A stretch of 23,932 bases of DNA. Origin: DASYQV01 sp036005125 (GTDB lineage: Bacteria > Acidobacteriota > Vicinamibacteria > Vicinamibacterales > UBA2999). Positions 9,174 through 16,507 of the stretch are shown here, piece by piece. The position numbers and the translations under genes are program-made. Where the stretch lies: contig DASYQV010000049.1 in the NCBI GenBank assembly GCA_036005125.1, positions 1 through 23,932 of the forward strand. The letters are read 5' to 3'. Every line of letters starts with the position of its first letter. The stretch's first letter is position 1. The notes beneath the pieces were generated by a model that was given only the letters and a program-made list of their open reading frames with translations, was not told the DNA's origin and ran no database searches.

Positions 9174-10034
9174 ATGACCTACTCGAAGATCAAGAGAATC
9201 GCCGTTCTCGGCGCCGGCACGATGGGACACGGCATCGCTCATGCGTCGATGGCGGCCGGGTATCAGACCGCGCTCTACGATCTATCGCCACAGATTCTCG
9301 ATCAGGCAAGGACCACGATCAGCACCATCGTGCAGAAGAGCGTCGAGCTGGGCAAGGTGCCCCAGGCCGAAGCCGACGGAATCCTGGGCCGACTGACGAG
9401 CAGTACCACGCTTGCCGACGCCGTTGGTGGCGCGGACATGGTCATCGAGGCGATTCCCGAGAAGATCGAGCTCAAGTTGTCCACCTTTGCCGCCGTGCAG
9501 GTCCACGCGCCGGCTGCGGCTGTCCTCGCAACGAATACCTCGGCGCTCAGCATCACGGAAATCGCGGCGGTCCTCGACGACCCCGGCCGACTCGCCGGGA
9601 TGCACTTCTTCAACCCCGTGCATCGAATGAAGCTCGTCGAAATCGTGCGCGCACTCGAAAGCCGCGAGGAGACGCTCGACACCATCGACGAGGTCGCCCG
9701 GCGCATGGGCAAGGAGACCGTGCTGGTGCGCGAGTCGCCGGGCTTCGTCACCAGCCGCATCAACGTGTTGATTGGCAACGAGGCGTTCTACATGCTGCAG
9801 GAGGGCGTTGCCTCGGCTCGCGACATCGACAAGGCGATCAAGCTCGGGCTGAACCACCCCATGGGGCCGTTGGAGCTGGTGGACCTGGTGGGCCTCGACA
9901 CGCGCCTCAGCATCCTGCAGTACCTCCACCGCACGCTTGGCGAGAAGTTCCGTCCGTGCCCGTTGCTCGAGCAGCACGTGCGCGCGGGACGACTGGGGAA
10001 GAAGGTGGGCAGGGGAGTCTATGACTATTCTTGA
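9174..10034 (+). CDS. 3-hydroxyacyl-CoA (3-hydroxybutyryl-CoA) dehydrogenase
   Basis: This NAD-dependent enzyme oxidises 3-hydroxyacyl-CoA to 3-oxoacyl-CoA. The 286-residue protein has the N-terminal Rossmann motif GAGTMGHG (13–20), NTSALSI (121–127), and HFFNPVH with catalytic-position H144 followed by the LVEIV strand (E156). Its C-terminal helical domain has GFVTSRI, GLNHPMGPLEL and KVGRGVYDYS. Length is typical of single-function HbdA/PaaH proteins. Seventy bases after boxB, it probably serves the beta-oxidation-like lower part of the box pathway (3-hydroxyadipyl-CoA), as PaaH does in phenylacetate breakdown; general fatty-acid use is also possible. ATG 9174 is the plausible start; no clear ribosome site is visible. 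Its TGA stop lies inside the first unit of the following repeat array. Confidence 0.92.
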   Translation: MTYSKIKRIAVLGAGTMGHGIAHASMAAGYQTALYDLSPQILDQARTTISTIVQKSVELGKVPQAEADGILGRLTSSTTLADAVGGADMVIEAIPEKIELKLSTFAAVQVHAPAAAVLATNTSALSITEIAAVLDDPGRLAGMHFFNPVHRMKLVEIVRALESREETLDTIDEVARRMGKETVLVRESPGFVTSRINVLIGNEAFYMLQEGVASARDIDKAIKLGLNHPMGPLELVDLVGLDTRLSILQYLHRTLGEKFRPCPLLEQHVRAGRLGKKVGRGVYDYS

Positions 10035-10101
10035 TTCTTGATTCTTGATTTGATTCTTGATTTGTCCGTCAATCAAGAATCATGAATCAAGAATCATGAA
10101 T
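10027..10101. repeat. ATTCTTG heptamer array with mirrored arm between convergent genes
   Basis: On the left, ATTCTTG is repeated with 7-base phase from 10027, interrupted by ATTTG. On the right, AATCAAG and AATCATG alternate with the same phase, giving an imperfect long hairpin. The dehydrogenase TGA lies in the first unit, and the TAA of the convergent cupredoxin gene overlaps the last unit, so the array fills the whole gap. It may act as a two-way 3' hairpin. The same unit family recurs at 17919–18017. Confidence 0.85.
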
Positions 10102-10502
10102 TACTGGATCCTGATGCTTCCCCTCAACGAGTTGGCGGTTGGCTGATCGTGATCGTGGAAGCCGCAGGTGCGGACGGTGTTCAGGTTGCCGGTCTCACGC
10201 GACTGGCCCGGCTGCAAGACGCCGACCTGATTGATCTCCGGGCAGTCGGTGTGTCCGGGATGCGGGTCGGAGGCCATGTCGTGCATCTGGGTGTCGTTGT
10301 TGGTGAACACGACGCGCGTGCCGGGGGGGACGGTGATGTTCTGAGGTGAAACCCCGCTTGCGGTGATGGTGATGGTCATGCCACCTCCGGTCGGAGGCGG
10401 CGTGGGGGAGGTAGGCATGCCGCTTCCCCGGCCACCACAGCCCGCGACTGCCATCACCGTGGTGAGCAGCGCGCTGCCAACCCAGACGAACTTCCGTCTC
10501 AT
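10101..10502 (-). CDS. Cupredoxin-like lipoprotein
   Basis: This 133-residue exported lipoprotein has a signal sequence ending in the lipobox AVAGC (lipidated C22), a Pro/Gly/Thr linker, and a small beta-sandwich (VSPQNITVPPGTRVVFTNND) of plastocyanin type. Likely copper ligands are H74 (TQMHDM) and C113/H116 (TCGFH), with H118 next to them. No methionine follows in the usual position, so the axial ligand may be absent or different. H81, H84 and C87 form an extra metal-like cluster. ATG 10502 has AAGGTG upstream. It is the third gene of the cytochrome–barrel–cupredoxin run and probably transfers electrons or binds copper in the periplasm; the partner is unknown. Confidence 0.82.
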   Translation of the reverse strand: MRRKFVWVGSALLTTVMAVAGCGGRGSGMPTSPTPPPTGGGMTITITASGVSPQNITVPPGTRVVFTNNDTQMHDMASDPHPGHTDCPEINQVGVLQPGQSRETGNLNTVRTCGFHDHDQPTANSLRGSIRIQ

Positions 10503-10546
10503 GCCGTTCACCTTGCCCGCTTCGAATCCGCCTGCACCTTCCCGGC

Positions 10547-11437
10547 TCAGAAGAACTTCCTCGAAATGTTGAATCCAATGTACCAATCGTCGTTCGAGGT
10601 CCCGCCGCGCGCCACCTGGGCCAGCGTCGTGCCGAACCCGTTTGAGAAGTTTACCTGGAACACGTGGCCGCCCACTCGCTTTTCAACGCCGAAGGAGGCC
10701 TGGTTCACGCCGGGCTTGAACCCGCTCAACCGCGGCGTGATCTCGGCGACCAGATACACTGCCCCGCCCACCCTGACGCGTGTGCCCAGACCGAGCACGA
10801 CCGTGTCATTGTCGTCCGCAAGCTCCGACGGAAGCGGGTTGGTGTTGTTGACCCACATCGGCATGGCGTAGATCGCCGCATACTCACCGATCGTCCGCGA
10901 CACGACGATACCGAGACCCGGGGAATAACTGTCGCGGAAGTTGTTCGTGCCGTCGATCGTCGCACGCGCGGCGAGGCCAAGGGGACGCCGCCCGCCCTGC
11001 TGCATCAGATCGTATTGCCCGAAGAACTGGATTGTCCGGTCGTTCGTTCGGTGGATGCCCACCTGCGCGCCGCGCATCAGCCCGAAGCGAAGCTCGAGGC
11101 CGACCTGCGCCCCGGAGTCGAGTCCGAAGAAGTCCTGGACCAGGTCCCCGAAATCGCCGGCGCCGAGCGGGCGCGTGAAGCGATGCGTCACGCGGAACGC
11201 GGACCTGAAGCGCGGCACCCGCAACGTCGTGGGCAGAGTAATGACCGTGAAGTCTGGCTGCGCGAGGTTCAAGTCCCTGTCGGGATCGGCCTGGTCCTCG
11301 GTCGCGACGCTGGTCTCGGCGGCGTCGTCCTTTGTTGAATCTGCCGGAACCGGCTTCTTCGGGTCTGCCGCCTCCGCGATCGGGCTCCACGCGAGCGCTG
11401 TCGCAAGCACCAACACGGACAACAACGTCTTCGTCAC
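10547..11437 (-). CDS. DUF5777-like outer-membrane beta-barrel protein
   Basis: The 296-residue product has a signal peptide (MTKTLLSVLVLATALAW, AEA) and an acidic low-complexity stretch. Amphipathic strands follow from about residue 70, ending in KFF, a terminal phenylalanine as in outer-membrane barrels. RVTHRF and DFFGLD, spaced as in DUF5777 proteins, are the basis for the family name. The frame is open to 11728, but that part lies across the cytochrome gene. GTG 11437 is chosen because AGGAG stands six bases upstream, eight bases after the cytochrome stop. Role unknown; its neighbours suggest a pore or scaffold for an electron-transfer or metal-handling module. Confidence 0.82.
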   Translation of the reverse strand: MTKTLLSVLVLATALAWSPIAEAADPKKPVPADSTKDDAAETSVATEDQADPDRDLNLAQPDFTVITLPTTLRVPRFRSAFRVTHRFTRPLGAGDFGDLVQDFFGLDSGAQVGLELRFGLMRGAQVGIHRTNDRTIQFFGQYDLMQQGGRRPLGLAARATIDGTNNFRDSYSPGLGIVVSRTIGEYAAIYAMPMWVNNTNPLPSELADDNDTVVLGLGTRVRVGGAVYLVAEITPRLSGFKPGVNQASFGVEKRVGGHVFQVNFSNGFGTTLAQVARGGTSNDDWYIGFNISRKFF

Positions 11438-11445
11438 GTTCGCTC

Positions 11446-11925
11446 CTAATTGTTGGGCGCCCCGAGCGCAATCCATCGGCGGATAACCATCATTTGCCCT
11501 GTGGTCAGGAAGGGACTGTTCCCCCGAGGCATCCGCGTGCCGACGATGTCGGAGCGGCCTTCCAGCTTGTGAATGAGATAGCTGTTGTCCGGGTCGCCGG
11601 GTGCGACGCGCAACAGTGCGGGCTTCTCGACGCTCCGCACGCTGACCAGGCTGGCGTAGGCGACATCGGGCTCGAGATTCAGACCGGCTGTGAAGGCAGC
11701 GAACCTGGCGTTGTGGCAGTTCGTGCACGCGGCGCGCCCGGCGGCGTCGGTCGATTGAAAGATGTCACGCTGGATGCTCGAGAACGTCGGCTCGAGGTTT
11801 GGCGTCGGACCGGTCAGATCTGACAACTTTTCGTCGCAGGCGGCGCCACTCATCATAGCGGCGATCGCCAGCATGACCAACGCCGTTCGTACCCGCAACG
11901 GAGAAATTGTGAGCAAGTTCATCAT
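11446..11925 (-). CDS. Single-heme c-type cytochrome lipoprotein
   Basis: The 159-residue protein has a signal sequence with a lipobox ending at C30 (SGAAC), one covalent heme site CTNCH (C67, C70, H71), and a likely axial methionine M132 in GTRMPRG before the closing helix (LTTGQMMVIRRWIALGAP). This resembles small PSCyt1-like or cytochrome c domains tethered to a membrane. It is the first gene of the run continuing into the DUF5777 barrel and cupredoxin lipoprotein, with a sigma-54-type promoter about 165 bases upstream. The start could be either of the two adjacent ATGs (11925 or 11922). Confidence 0.85.
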   Translation of the reverse strand: MMNLLTISPLRVRTALVMLAIAAMMSGAACDEKLSDLTGPTPNLEPTFSSIQRDIFQSTDAAGRAACTNCHNARFAAFTAGLNLEPDVAYASLVSVRSVEKPALLRVAPGDPDNSYLIHKLEGRSDIVGTRMPRGNSPFLTTGQMMVIRRWIALGAPNN

Positions 11926-12090
11926 CGCACTCTGCTCTCGGACGGATTGACGCGATCGTGGAAGCTGGACGTGCCCGCGCGCACTCTCCCGCCGCCGTTG
12001 TTCGTGTGGTCAGAGCGCCGCGTCCACACCGGCCACATACCGACAACGTTGTGTGCCGCTTGGTGGTGCAGGAAATCGGCGCCAGACGAG

Positions 12091-12106
12091 AGCAAGCACG
12101 GTGCCC
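12091..12106 (-). promoter_or_regulatory. Sigma-54 (−24/−12) promoter for the cytochrome–barrel–cupredoxin genes
   Basis: The minus strand reads GGGCAC-CGTGC-TTGCT, matching the RpoN consensus TGGCAC-N5-TTGCW at all but the first base, with the invariant GG and GC in correct spacing. It points to the cytochrome gene at 11925, with an expected RNA start near 12081 and a leader of about 155 bases. The gene directly upstream encodes a sigma-54-dependent activator, which makes a chance match less likely. Confidence 0.7.
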
Positions 12107-12121
12107 GCCCGGCGTGGCCGA

Positions 12122-12171
12122 TTCACGGTGAAATGAGGGTATCAGGCGAACGCCGCTTACCGGGTAGGTAA
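12122..12171. promoter_or_regulatory. Palindromes upstream of the sigma-54 promoter (possible activator sites)
   Basis: TTCAC-G-GTGAA (12122–12132) and TTACC-GGGTA-GGTAA (12157–12171) lie about 17 and 52 bases upstream of the −24 element, in the gap after the response-regulator stop. NtrC-type activators bind such paired half-sites upstream of RpoN promoters. The two palindromes are not the same sequence, so at most one may be the real site. Confidence 0.4.
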
Positions 12172-12226
12172 ATTTGCGACGAGCATGGAAAGTGGGCAAC
12201 GCGGGGCGTCATCGACGCGGCGCCCC

Positions 12227-13591
12227 TCAATCGATCCGGTACTTCGCGAGGTAATAACTCAGCGCCCGCTGGCTGATCCCCATCAGCTCCGCGGCGTCCT
12301 TCTTGATGCCGGCGGACTGTTCGAGTGCACGGCGGATGGTCTCGCGCTCGGTCCACTCGATGTTCTGATGGAGGCGCAGCGACGGGAGGCCCGGCGTCGG
12401 AGCGGAGGTGGCCCCCAGCAGGGACACGGACGCGACGGTCAACATCGGCCCGGTCGCAAGGACGACGGCGCGCTCGATTGTGTTCTCCAGCTCGCGCACG
12501 TTGCCGGGCCACTCGTACCGGGCCAGTGCGGCCACCACCTCGTCGTCGACCCGGTCAATCCGCTTGCCGGTGCGCTGTCGGTGCTTTTCGACGAAATGCT
12601 CGATCAGGACGGGGATGTCCTCGCGCCGCTCCCGCAACGCGGGAATCTGGATCGGGATGACGTTGAGGCGATAGTAGAAATCCTCCTGGAACTTGCCCTC
12701 GCTCACCAGCTGCTTCAGATCACGATTGGTGGCGGCGATGACGCGGACGTCGATGCGCTGCGTCCGCTCCGACCCGAGCGGTTCGAACTCCCGTTCCTGA
12801 AGGACACGAAGCAGCTTCGCCTGAAGGGCGGGCGGCATCGTGCCGATCTCGTCCAGAAAGATCGTGCCGCCGTCGGCGAGGGCAAACCGGCCGCGCTTGG
12901 TCGTCGTAGCGCCTGTGAAGGCGCCGCGGACGTGGCCGAAAAGCTCCGATTCGAGGAGCGTCTCGGGGATGGCCGCGCAGTTCACCTTGATCAACGGCAT
13001 CTCGCGCTGCGCGCTGCGGTGGTGAATCGCGCGGGCGACCATTTCCTTACCGGTGCCCGTCTCGCCCGTGATGAGGACCGTGCTCTTGGTCTGTGCCACG
13101 AGCTCCGCGCGCTGGATGACCTCCTGCATCGCGCGGCTCCGGCCCACGATTCCGTACTGGTTGAACTCGGCGCTGCGCTCGCTGATCAGGTACTGCCGCT
13201 CCGACCGGAGCCGCTGATGCTCGAGCGCGTGGCGGACGAGGACCAGGAGCTCTTCGACCTCGAACGGCTTCTGCAGGTAGTCGATCGCGCCCAGTTTCAT
13301 CGCCTCGATGGCGCTCTCCACGGTCGCATGGGCCGTCATCATCAGCACCTGCGGCCGTTCGGATTGCGGCATCGTGTGCGCCATGTCCCGAATCAGCTCG
13401 AGGCCGGTCATCCCCGGCATCAGGTTGTCGACGACGAGCAGATCGAAGGCACGCTCCCCGAGCTGGCGCTGCGCCTCCCGGGCGGTCTGCGCCTCAATGA
13501 CCTCGTGCCCCTCGTCCCGCAACGCGCGGCCGAGACGCTTCAGAATCTTGTCCTCGTCGTCCGCCAGCAGAATGGAACCACGTATCGCCAT
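12227..13591 (-). CDS. Sigma-54-dependent response regulator (NtrC family)
   Basis: The 454-residue protein has three domains. A receiver domain has acidic residues D11/D12, phospho-acceptor D55 (VVDNLMPG), T86 and K108. An AAA+ domain has Walker A GETGTGK (176–182), the sigma-54-contacting GAFTGA loop (223–228), Walker B IFLDE (244–248) and the WPGNVRELENT segment. A C-terminal Fis-type helix-turn-helix covers about the last 30 residues (KKDAAELMGISQRALSYYL). All motifs needed for ATP-driven open-complex formation are intact. ATG 13591 has GGAGG just upstream. It follows the sensor kinase in the same direction, so the pair is probably a cognate two-component system. The likely target is the sigma-54 promoter at 12091–12106. 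Confidence 0.95.
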   Translation of the reverse strand: MAIRGSILLADDEDKILKRLGRALRDEGHEVIEAQTAREAQRQLGERAFDLLVVDNLMPGMTGLELIRDMAHTMPQSERPQVLMMTAHATVESAIEAMKLGAIDYLQKPFEVEELLVLVRHALEHQRLRSERQYLISERSAEFNQYGIVGRSRAMQEVIQRAELVAQTKSTVLITGETGTGKEMVARAIHHRSAQREMPLIKVNCAAIPETLLESELFGHVRGAFTGATTTKRGRFALADGGTIFLDEIGTMPPALQAKLLRVLQEREFEPLGSERTQRIDVRVIAATNRDLKQLVSEGKFQEDFYYRLNVIPIQIPALRERREDIPVLIEHFVEKHRQRTGKRIDRVDDEVVAALARYEWPGNVRELENTIERAVVLATGPMLTVASVSLLGATSAPTPGLPSLRLHQNIEWTERETIRRALEQSAGIKKDAAELMGISQRALSYYLAKYRID

Positions 13592-13609
13592 CGTCCTCCG
13601 CCACGGGGG

Positions 13610-13785
13610 GTCAGACCGGAGTCAGACCGGAGTCAGACCGGGGTCAGACCGGGGTCAGACCCCGAGTACGACTCGACTCTCAAGGCATTGAGTCGACCCG
13701 ACTAAATGGGTGAGTCGATCCGCATCGCTGGTCTGACCCTGGTCCTGACCCTGTTCTGACCCGGTCTGACCCCGTCACTGACCCC
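13610..13785. repeat. GTCAGACCGG 11-base array with mirrored arm between kinase and regulator
   Basis: Five units of GTCAGACCGGA/G start at 13610, 13621, 13632, 13643 and 13654 with exact 11-base phase. After a middle section containing TCGACTC…GAGTCGA words, complementary GGTCTGACCCT-type units run from 13730 to about 13785. The kinase TGA stop (13775–13777) falls inside this second arm. The phase is close to one DNA helical turn, but an RNA hairpin between the two cistrons is an equally possible role. Confidence 0.85.
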
Positions 13786-15517
13786 CGCCGGTCCACTCCT
13801 CGGGAAGCTCGATGCGGATCTCGGTGCCCTGTCCGAGGCGGCTCGTTACTGCAATCGTCCCGCCAAGTCCTTCGATGATGTTCCTCGCAATTGGCAGTCC
13901 GAGACCGGAGCCGCTCCGTCGCGTGGTGAAGTACGGATCGAAGATGTGCGCGAGGGCCTCCGCCGCGATGCCGACGCCCCGGTCGGCGACGGTAATCCTC
14001 ATCCGTCCCTGTCCCGTCCGGCGCGTTTCGAGCCGCACACCCGCGTCGCCGTCGACAATCCCCGCCGCCTGCACGGCCTGGCGCGCGTTGGTCAGCACGT
14101 TGATCAGCGCCGTCCGGAGCCGTTCCGCATCGGTGACGAGCCGCGGGTCAGACGGGTCCAGATCCAGAGCAATCACCGGGTGGGTCTCCCCCGCAGCGGC
14201 CGCATGCGCCGACGCCGCGCAGATGGCATTCAGGCGCGCCTCCGCGGCGTCGAACCGGATCGGGCGCGCGAAGTCGAGCACTTCCGACACGATCCGGTTG
14301 AGCCGCGTCGTCTCCTCGTCGATGTCGGCGACCGCCTCGCGAAGCTCCGCAGGGGTGACGGTGTCGCGCCGGAGACTCCGGAGGCTGGTCCTGATGATCA
14401 TCAACGGGTTCCGGATCTCGTGCGCCATCACGGTGGACAGCCGACCCAGCGAGGAGAGCCGCTCCTTCAGCGCCGCGCCCCTCTGAAATTTGGCGATCGA
14501 GTCGGTCAGCGTGTTGAACGTGGTCGCAAGGAGCCGTGCGTCCTCGTCGTCCCACCCGCGGCTCTGAATCGTGACCTTGCGCGTCAAGTCGCCAGTTGCC
14601 GCGACGTCGCGCATGGCGCTCGTGATCGCATCAAGAGGCCGGGTCATCGTCCGCGCGACGCCGTAGCTGACAATCGTCGCAAGCAGCAGTGTGACGATGA
14701 GCGCGCCGGCCAGGCCGGTCCGGATGGTGTCGAGAAAACGGAGGCGCTCGGTGCGCGACCGGAGGATGAGGGCCACGGGCTGGCTGACGCCAGGCGCCGA
14801 TCCGCCAAGCGACCGCCGAAGCGCGATGTATTCCTCGTTGTCGATTCTCAACGTGGACATCCCCTGGACGCCCATCGCCCGCGCCAGCTCCGACGTCGCC
14901 GACTCGGGAAGCGTCGAGGCGAGGATCTGGTCGCCGGCGCCGAACGCGATCTCGCTGCCCGTGAGGTCCTTGAACTGCTGCGCCCGCCGCTCGTCGAGGA
15001 AGAAGCCCACCGTCAGGCGCCCGAGGACCTCGCTCGGCTCGACGCCGATGAAAATCGGAACGCTCACCACCTGCAGGATGCCCCGCGTGTTCGGCCAGAA
15101 CGCCGAGGTCTCCTCCGCCGACACGACGTCGGTCAGCGACGCGGGCAGAGTCGCCGGACCGAAGCCGGACACGCCGAGCCGCTCGCCGCTCCGATCGGTG
15201 ACGACGAGTACGTCCGCGCCCATCTGCCCGCGGTAATCCTCGGCGAGTGGCTGCACGGTGGCCGCGTCGGTCGTCACGGCCGCTTTGAGCAAGGGCAGAT
15301 CGGCGGCGAGGCGGGCCAGACGCGTGAACGTATCGGTCAGCGTCGCACGATGCTGATCGACGAGCGTCCCGGCCTCGGCGAGGCCGCGCCGCAGCTCCGC
15401 CTCCGCCTCGCGCGAGAATCGCTCGTTGACGAAGTAGAACGCAAAGCCGAGCGAGAGCGTGGCCAGCAGCATGCAGGCCAGGAAGATGCGGTTGGTGAGC
15501 GACGAGAGCGCTCGCAT
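13775..15517 (-). CDS. Membrane sensor histidine kinase
   Basis: The 580-residue kinase has TM1 (about residues 11–30), a roughly 230-residue periplasmic sensor region (CACHE-like layout with VVTDRSGERLG and LQVVSVPIF), TM2 (about 266–287), a HAMP linker (MTRPLDAITSAM), a HisKA helix with phospho-acceptor H366 (AHEIRNPL), and an ATPase domain. The N box is around N473/N477; DRGVGI (512–517), FDPYFTT and GSGLGLP (536–542) follow. The open frame reaches 15805, but those extra residues are translated from the low-complexity array; ATG 15517 directly precedes the TM1 region. Signal unknown. Its cupredoxin and cytochrome neighbours suggest a periplasmic redox or metal cue (inference). Confidence 0.92.
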   Translation of the reverse strand: MRALSSLTNRIFLACMLLATLSLGFAFYFVNERFSREAEAELRRGLAEAGTLVDQHRATLTDTFTRLARLAADLPLLKAAVTTDAATVQPLAEDYRGQMGADVLVVTDRSGERLGVSGFGPATLPASLTDVVSAEETSAFWPNTRGILQVVSVPIFIGVEPSEVLGRLTVGFFLDERRAQQFKDLTGSEIAFGAGDQILASTLPESATSELARAMGVQGMSTLRIDNEEYIALRRSLGGSAPGVSQPVALILRSRTERLRFLDTIRTGLAGALIVTLLLATIVSYGVARTMTRPLDAITSAMRDVAATGDLTRKVTIQSRGWDDEDARLLATTFNTLTDSIAKFQRGAALKERLSSLGRLSTVMAHEIRNPLMIIRTSLRSLRRDTVTPAELREAVADIDEETTRLNRIVSEVLDFARPIRFDAAEARLNAICAASAHAAAAGETHPVIALDLDPSDPRLVTDAERLRTALINVLTNARQAVQAAGIVDGDAGVRLETRRTGQGRMRITVADRGVGIAAEALAHIFDPYFTTRRSGSGLGLPIARNIIEGLGGTIAVTSRLGQGTEIRIELPEEWTGGGQ

Positions 15518-15540
15518 GGTTGTGCGACCCTGTACTCGTG

Positions 15541-15819
15541 AGACCCGAATCGTTCTCGTTCTCGGTTCTATGTTCTCACTGCTCCGTTCGTGTTCGCCTT
15601 CTACGTTCGGTTCTTGGTTCTCGGTTCTCGGTTCGGTTCGGCGTTCGGCGTTCCGGTTCCCGGTTCGTCGCGCGTCGCGACGCACAGCAGTGGCTGGCGT
15701 TCGAACGGCACGACCCGAACTCAGAACCAGAACCGCGAACCGAACCCCGAACCAGAACACGGCACCGAACGCAAAAGGTGAACACGAACCGAGAAGCGAG
15801 AACAACGAACAGAGAACGT
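15541..15819. repeat. GGTTCTC/GAACCGA heptamer-like array filling the gap before the kinase
   Basis: About 280 bases without a gene. The left arm (to about 15665) is made of GTTCTCG, GGTTCTC, GGTTCGGC and similar words, mostly 7-base phased. After a non-repeated centre (about 15666–15710) the right arm carries complementary AGAACC, CGAACC and GAACAACG words ending at 15818, one base from the cupredoxin stop codon at 15820. The arms could fold into a very long imperfect hairpin between the two cistrons. Confidence 0.8.
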
Positions 15820-16506
15820 CTACTGTACGACAAAGTCCAGTTCCACCGCCCCGGTCCGAGGAATCGTGACGGTCCGCATGTCACGATCGGCGCCGTCATA
15901 CCACGCAATCACGTTGTAGGTGCCGGGCGGCATGTTGTCGATCCGATAGCGGCCGTCGGATTCCGTGGTCGCGAAGTACGGATGGCTGAAGACAAGGATG
16001 AAGGCGCTCATGTGCGAGTGGATGTCGCAGAAGACGCGCACGATGCCGGGGGTGTCGAAGCGCACCGATTGTGAGCGACCCTGCGCGTACCGGCCGAGGT
16101 CGAACCGTTTGGCTTTCGAGAGCGAGAAGACATTGTGGTACGTGCGATCGTTGTTCGGGAAGTCGACGACGGTGCCGACCGAGACGGCGAGGACGTAGGG
16201 CAGGAAGGTTTCGTTCCGCTGGTCCATCCGCGCCCGCTGCAGGTCGCGCGCCTCGAACGCGCCGCGCGGCGCGCTCTCGAGATACACGACCGCGCGGCGC
16301 CGGTCGGGAGCGTCGCGGGGCGGCGCCGTTCCGAGATCGCTGACGCCGGGCCGGCGTTCGATTGAAACGGGCGAGCGGGGCATTTCGACACGGCCCCGGA
16401 GCGTCGCCGAGGGTTTCGCCTCCTGCGTCTGGGCGCTCAGCCCGACCGCGACAGCCAGCAGCCAAGCGATCGAGCACAAGCCCCATTCCGGTCCTGTGAC
16501 CCGCAT
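15820..16506 (-). CDS. Periplasmic cupredoxin with carboxypeptidase-regulatory-like domain
   Basis: The 228-residue exported protein (hydrophobic leader, cleavage likely near LSAQTQ) has a blue-copper domain followed by a small beta-sandwich. Ligands form a full type-1 site: H124 (RTYHNVF), C160, H163 and M166 (CDIHSHM). The C-terminal part (SDGRYRIDNMPPGTYNVIAWYDG) is the carboxypeptidase-regulatory-like fold often annotated with 'methylamine utilization' cupredoxins. ATG 16506 is one base after the stop of the upstream barrel gene (TGAgATG), so translation is probably coupled. An upstream in-frame ATG at 16563 would overlap that gene. Probable role: periplasmic electron carrier or copper binder; partner unknown. 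Confidence 0.88.
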   Translation of the reverse strand: MRVTGPEWGLCSIAWLLAVAVGLSAQTQEAKPSATLRGRVEMPRSPVSIERRPGVSDLGTAPPRDAPDRRRAVVYLESAPRGAFEARDLQRARMDQRNETFLPYVLAVSVGTVVDFPNNDRTYHNVFSLSKAKRFDLGRYAQGRSQSVRFDTPGIVRVFCDIHSHMSAFILVFSHPYFATTESDGRYRIDNMPPGTYNVIAWYDGADRDMRTVTIPRTGAVELDFVVQ

Positions 16507-16507
16507 C

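Noticed and set aside
11438..11728. Upstream extension of the DUF5777 barrel frame
   Set aside because: It lies across the cytochrome gene in another frame and reads as Arg-rich shadow; GTG 11437 has AGGAG and a signal peptide.
13610..13663. CRISPR array
   Set aside because: Units are 11 bases repeated head to tail with no unique spacers; the same holds for the 7- and 14-base arrays.
12185..13705. 506-residue plus-strand frame opposite the response regulator
   Set aside because: Arg/Leu/Asp-rich antisense shadow of a gene with complete receiver, AAA+ and Fis motifs.
13946..15541. 531-residue plus-strand frame opposite the sensor kinase
   Set aside because: Antisense shadow with Arg-rich composition; the kinase motifs are all on the minus strand.
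15518..15805. 96-residue N-terminal extension of the sensor kinase
   Set aside because: Those codons are the low-complexity GGTTCTC array; the normal TM1 start is at 15517.
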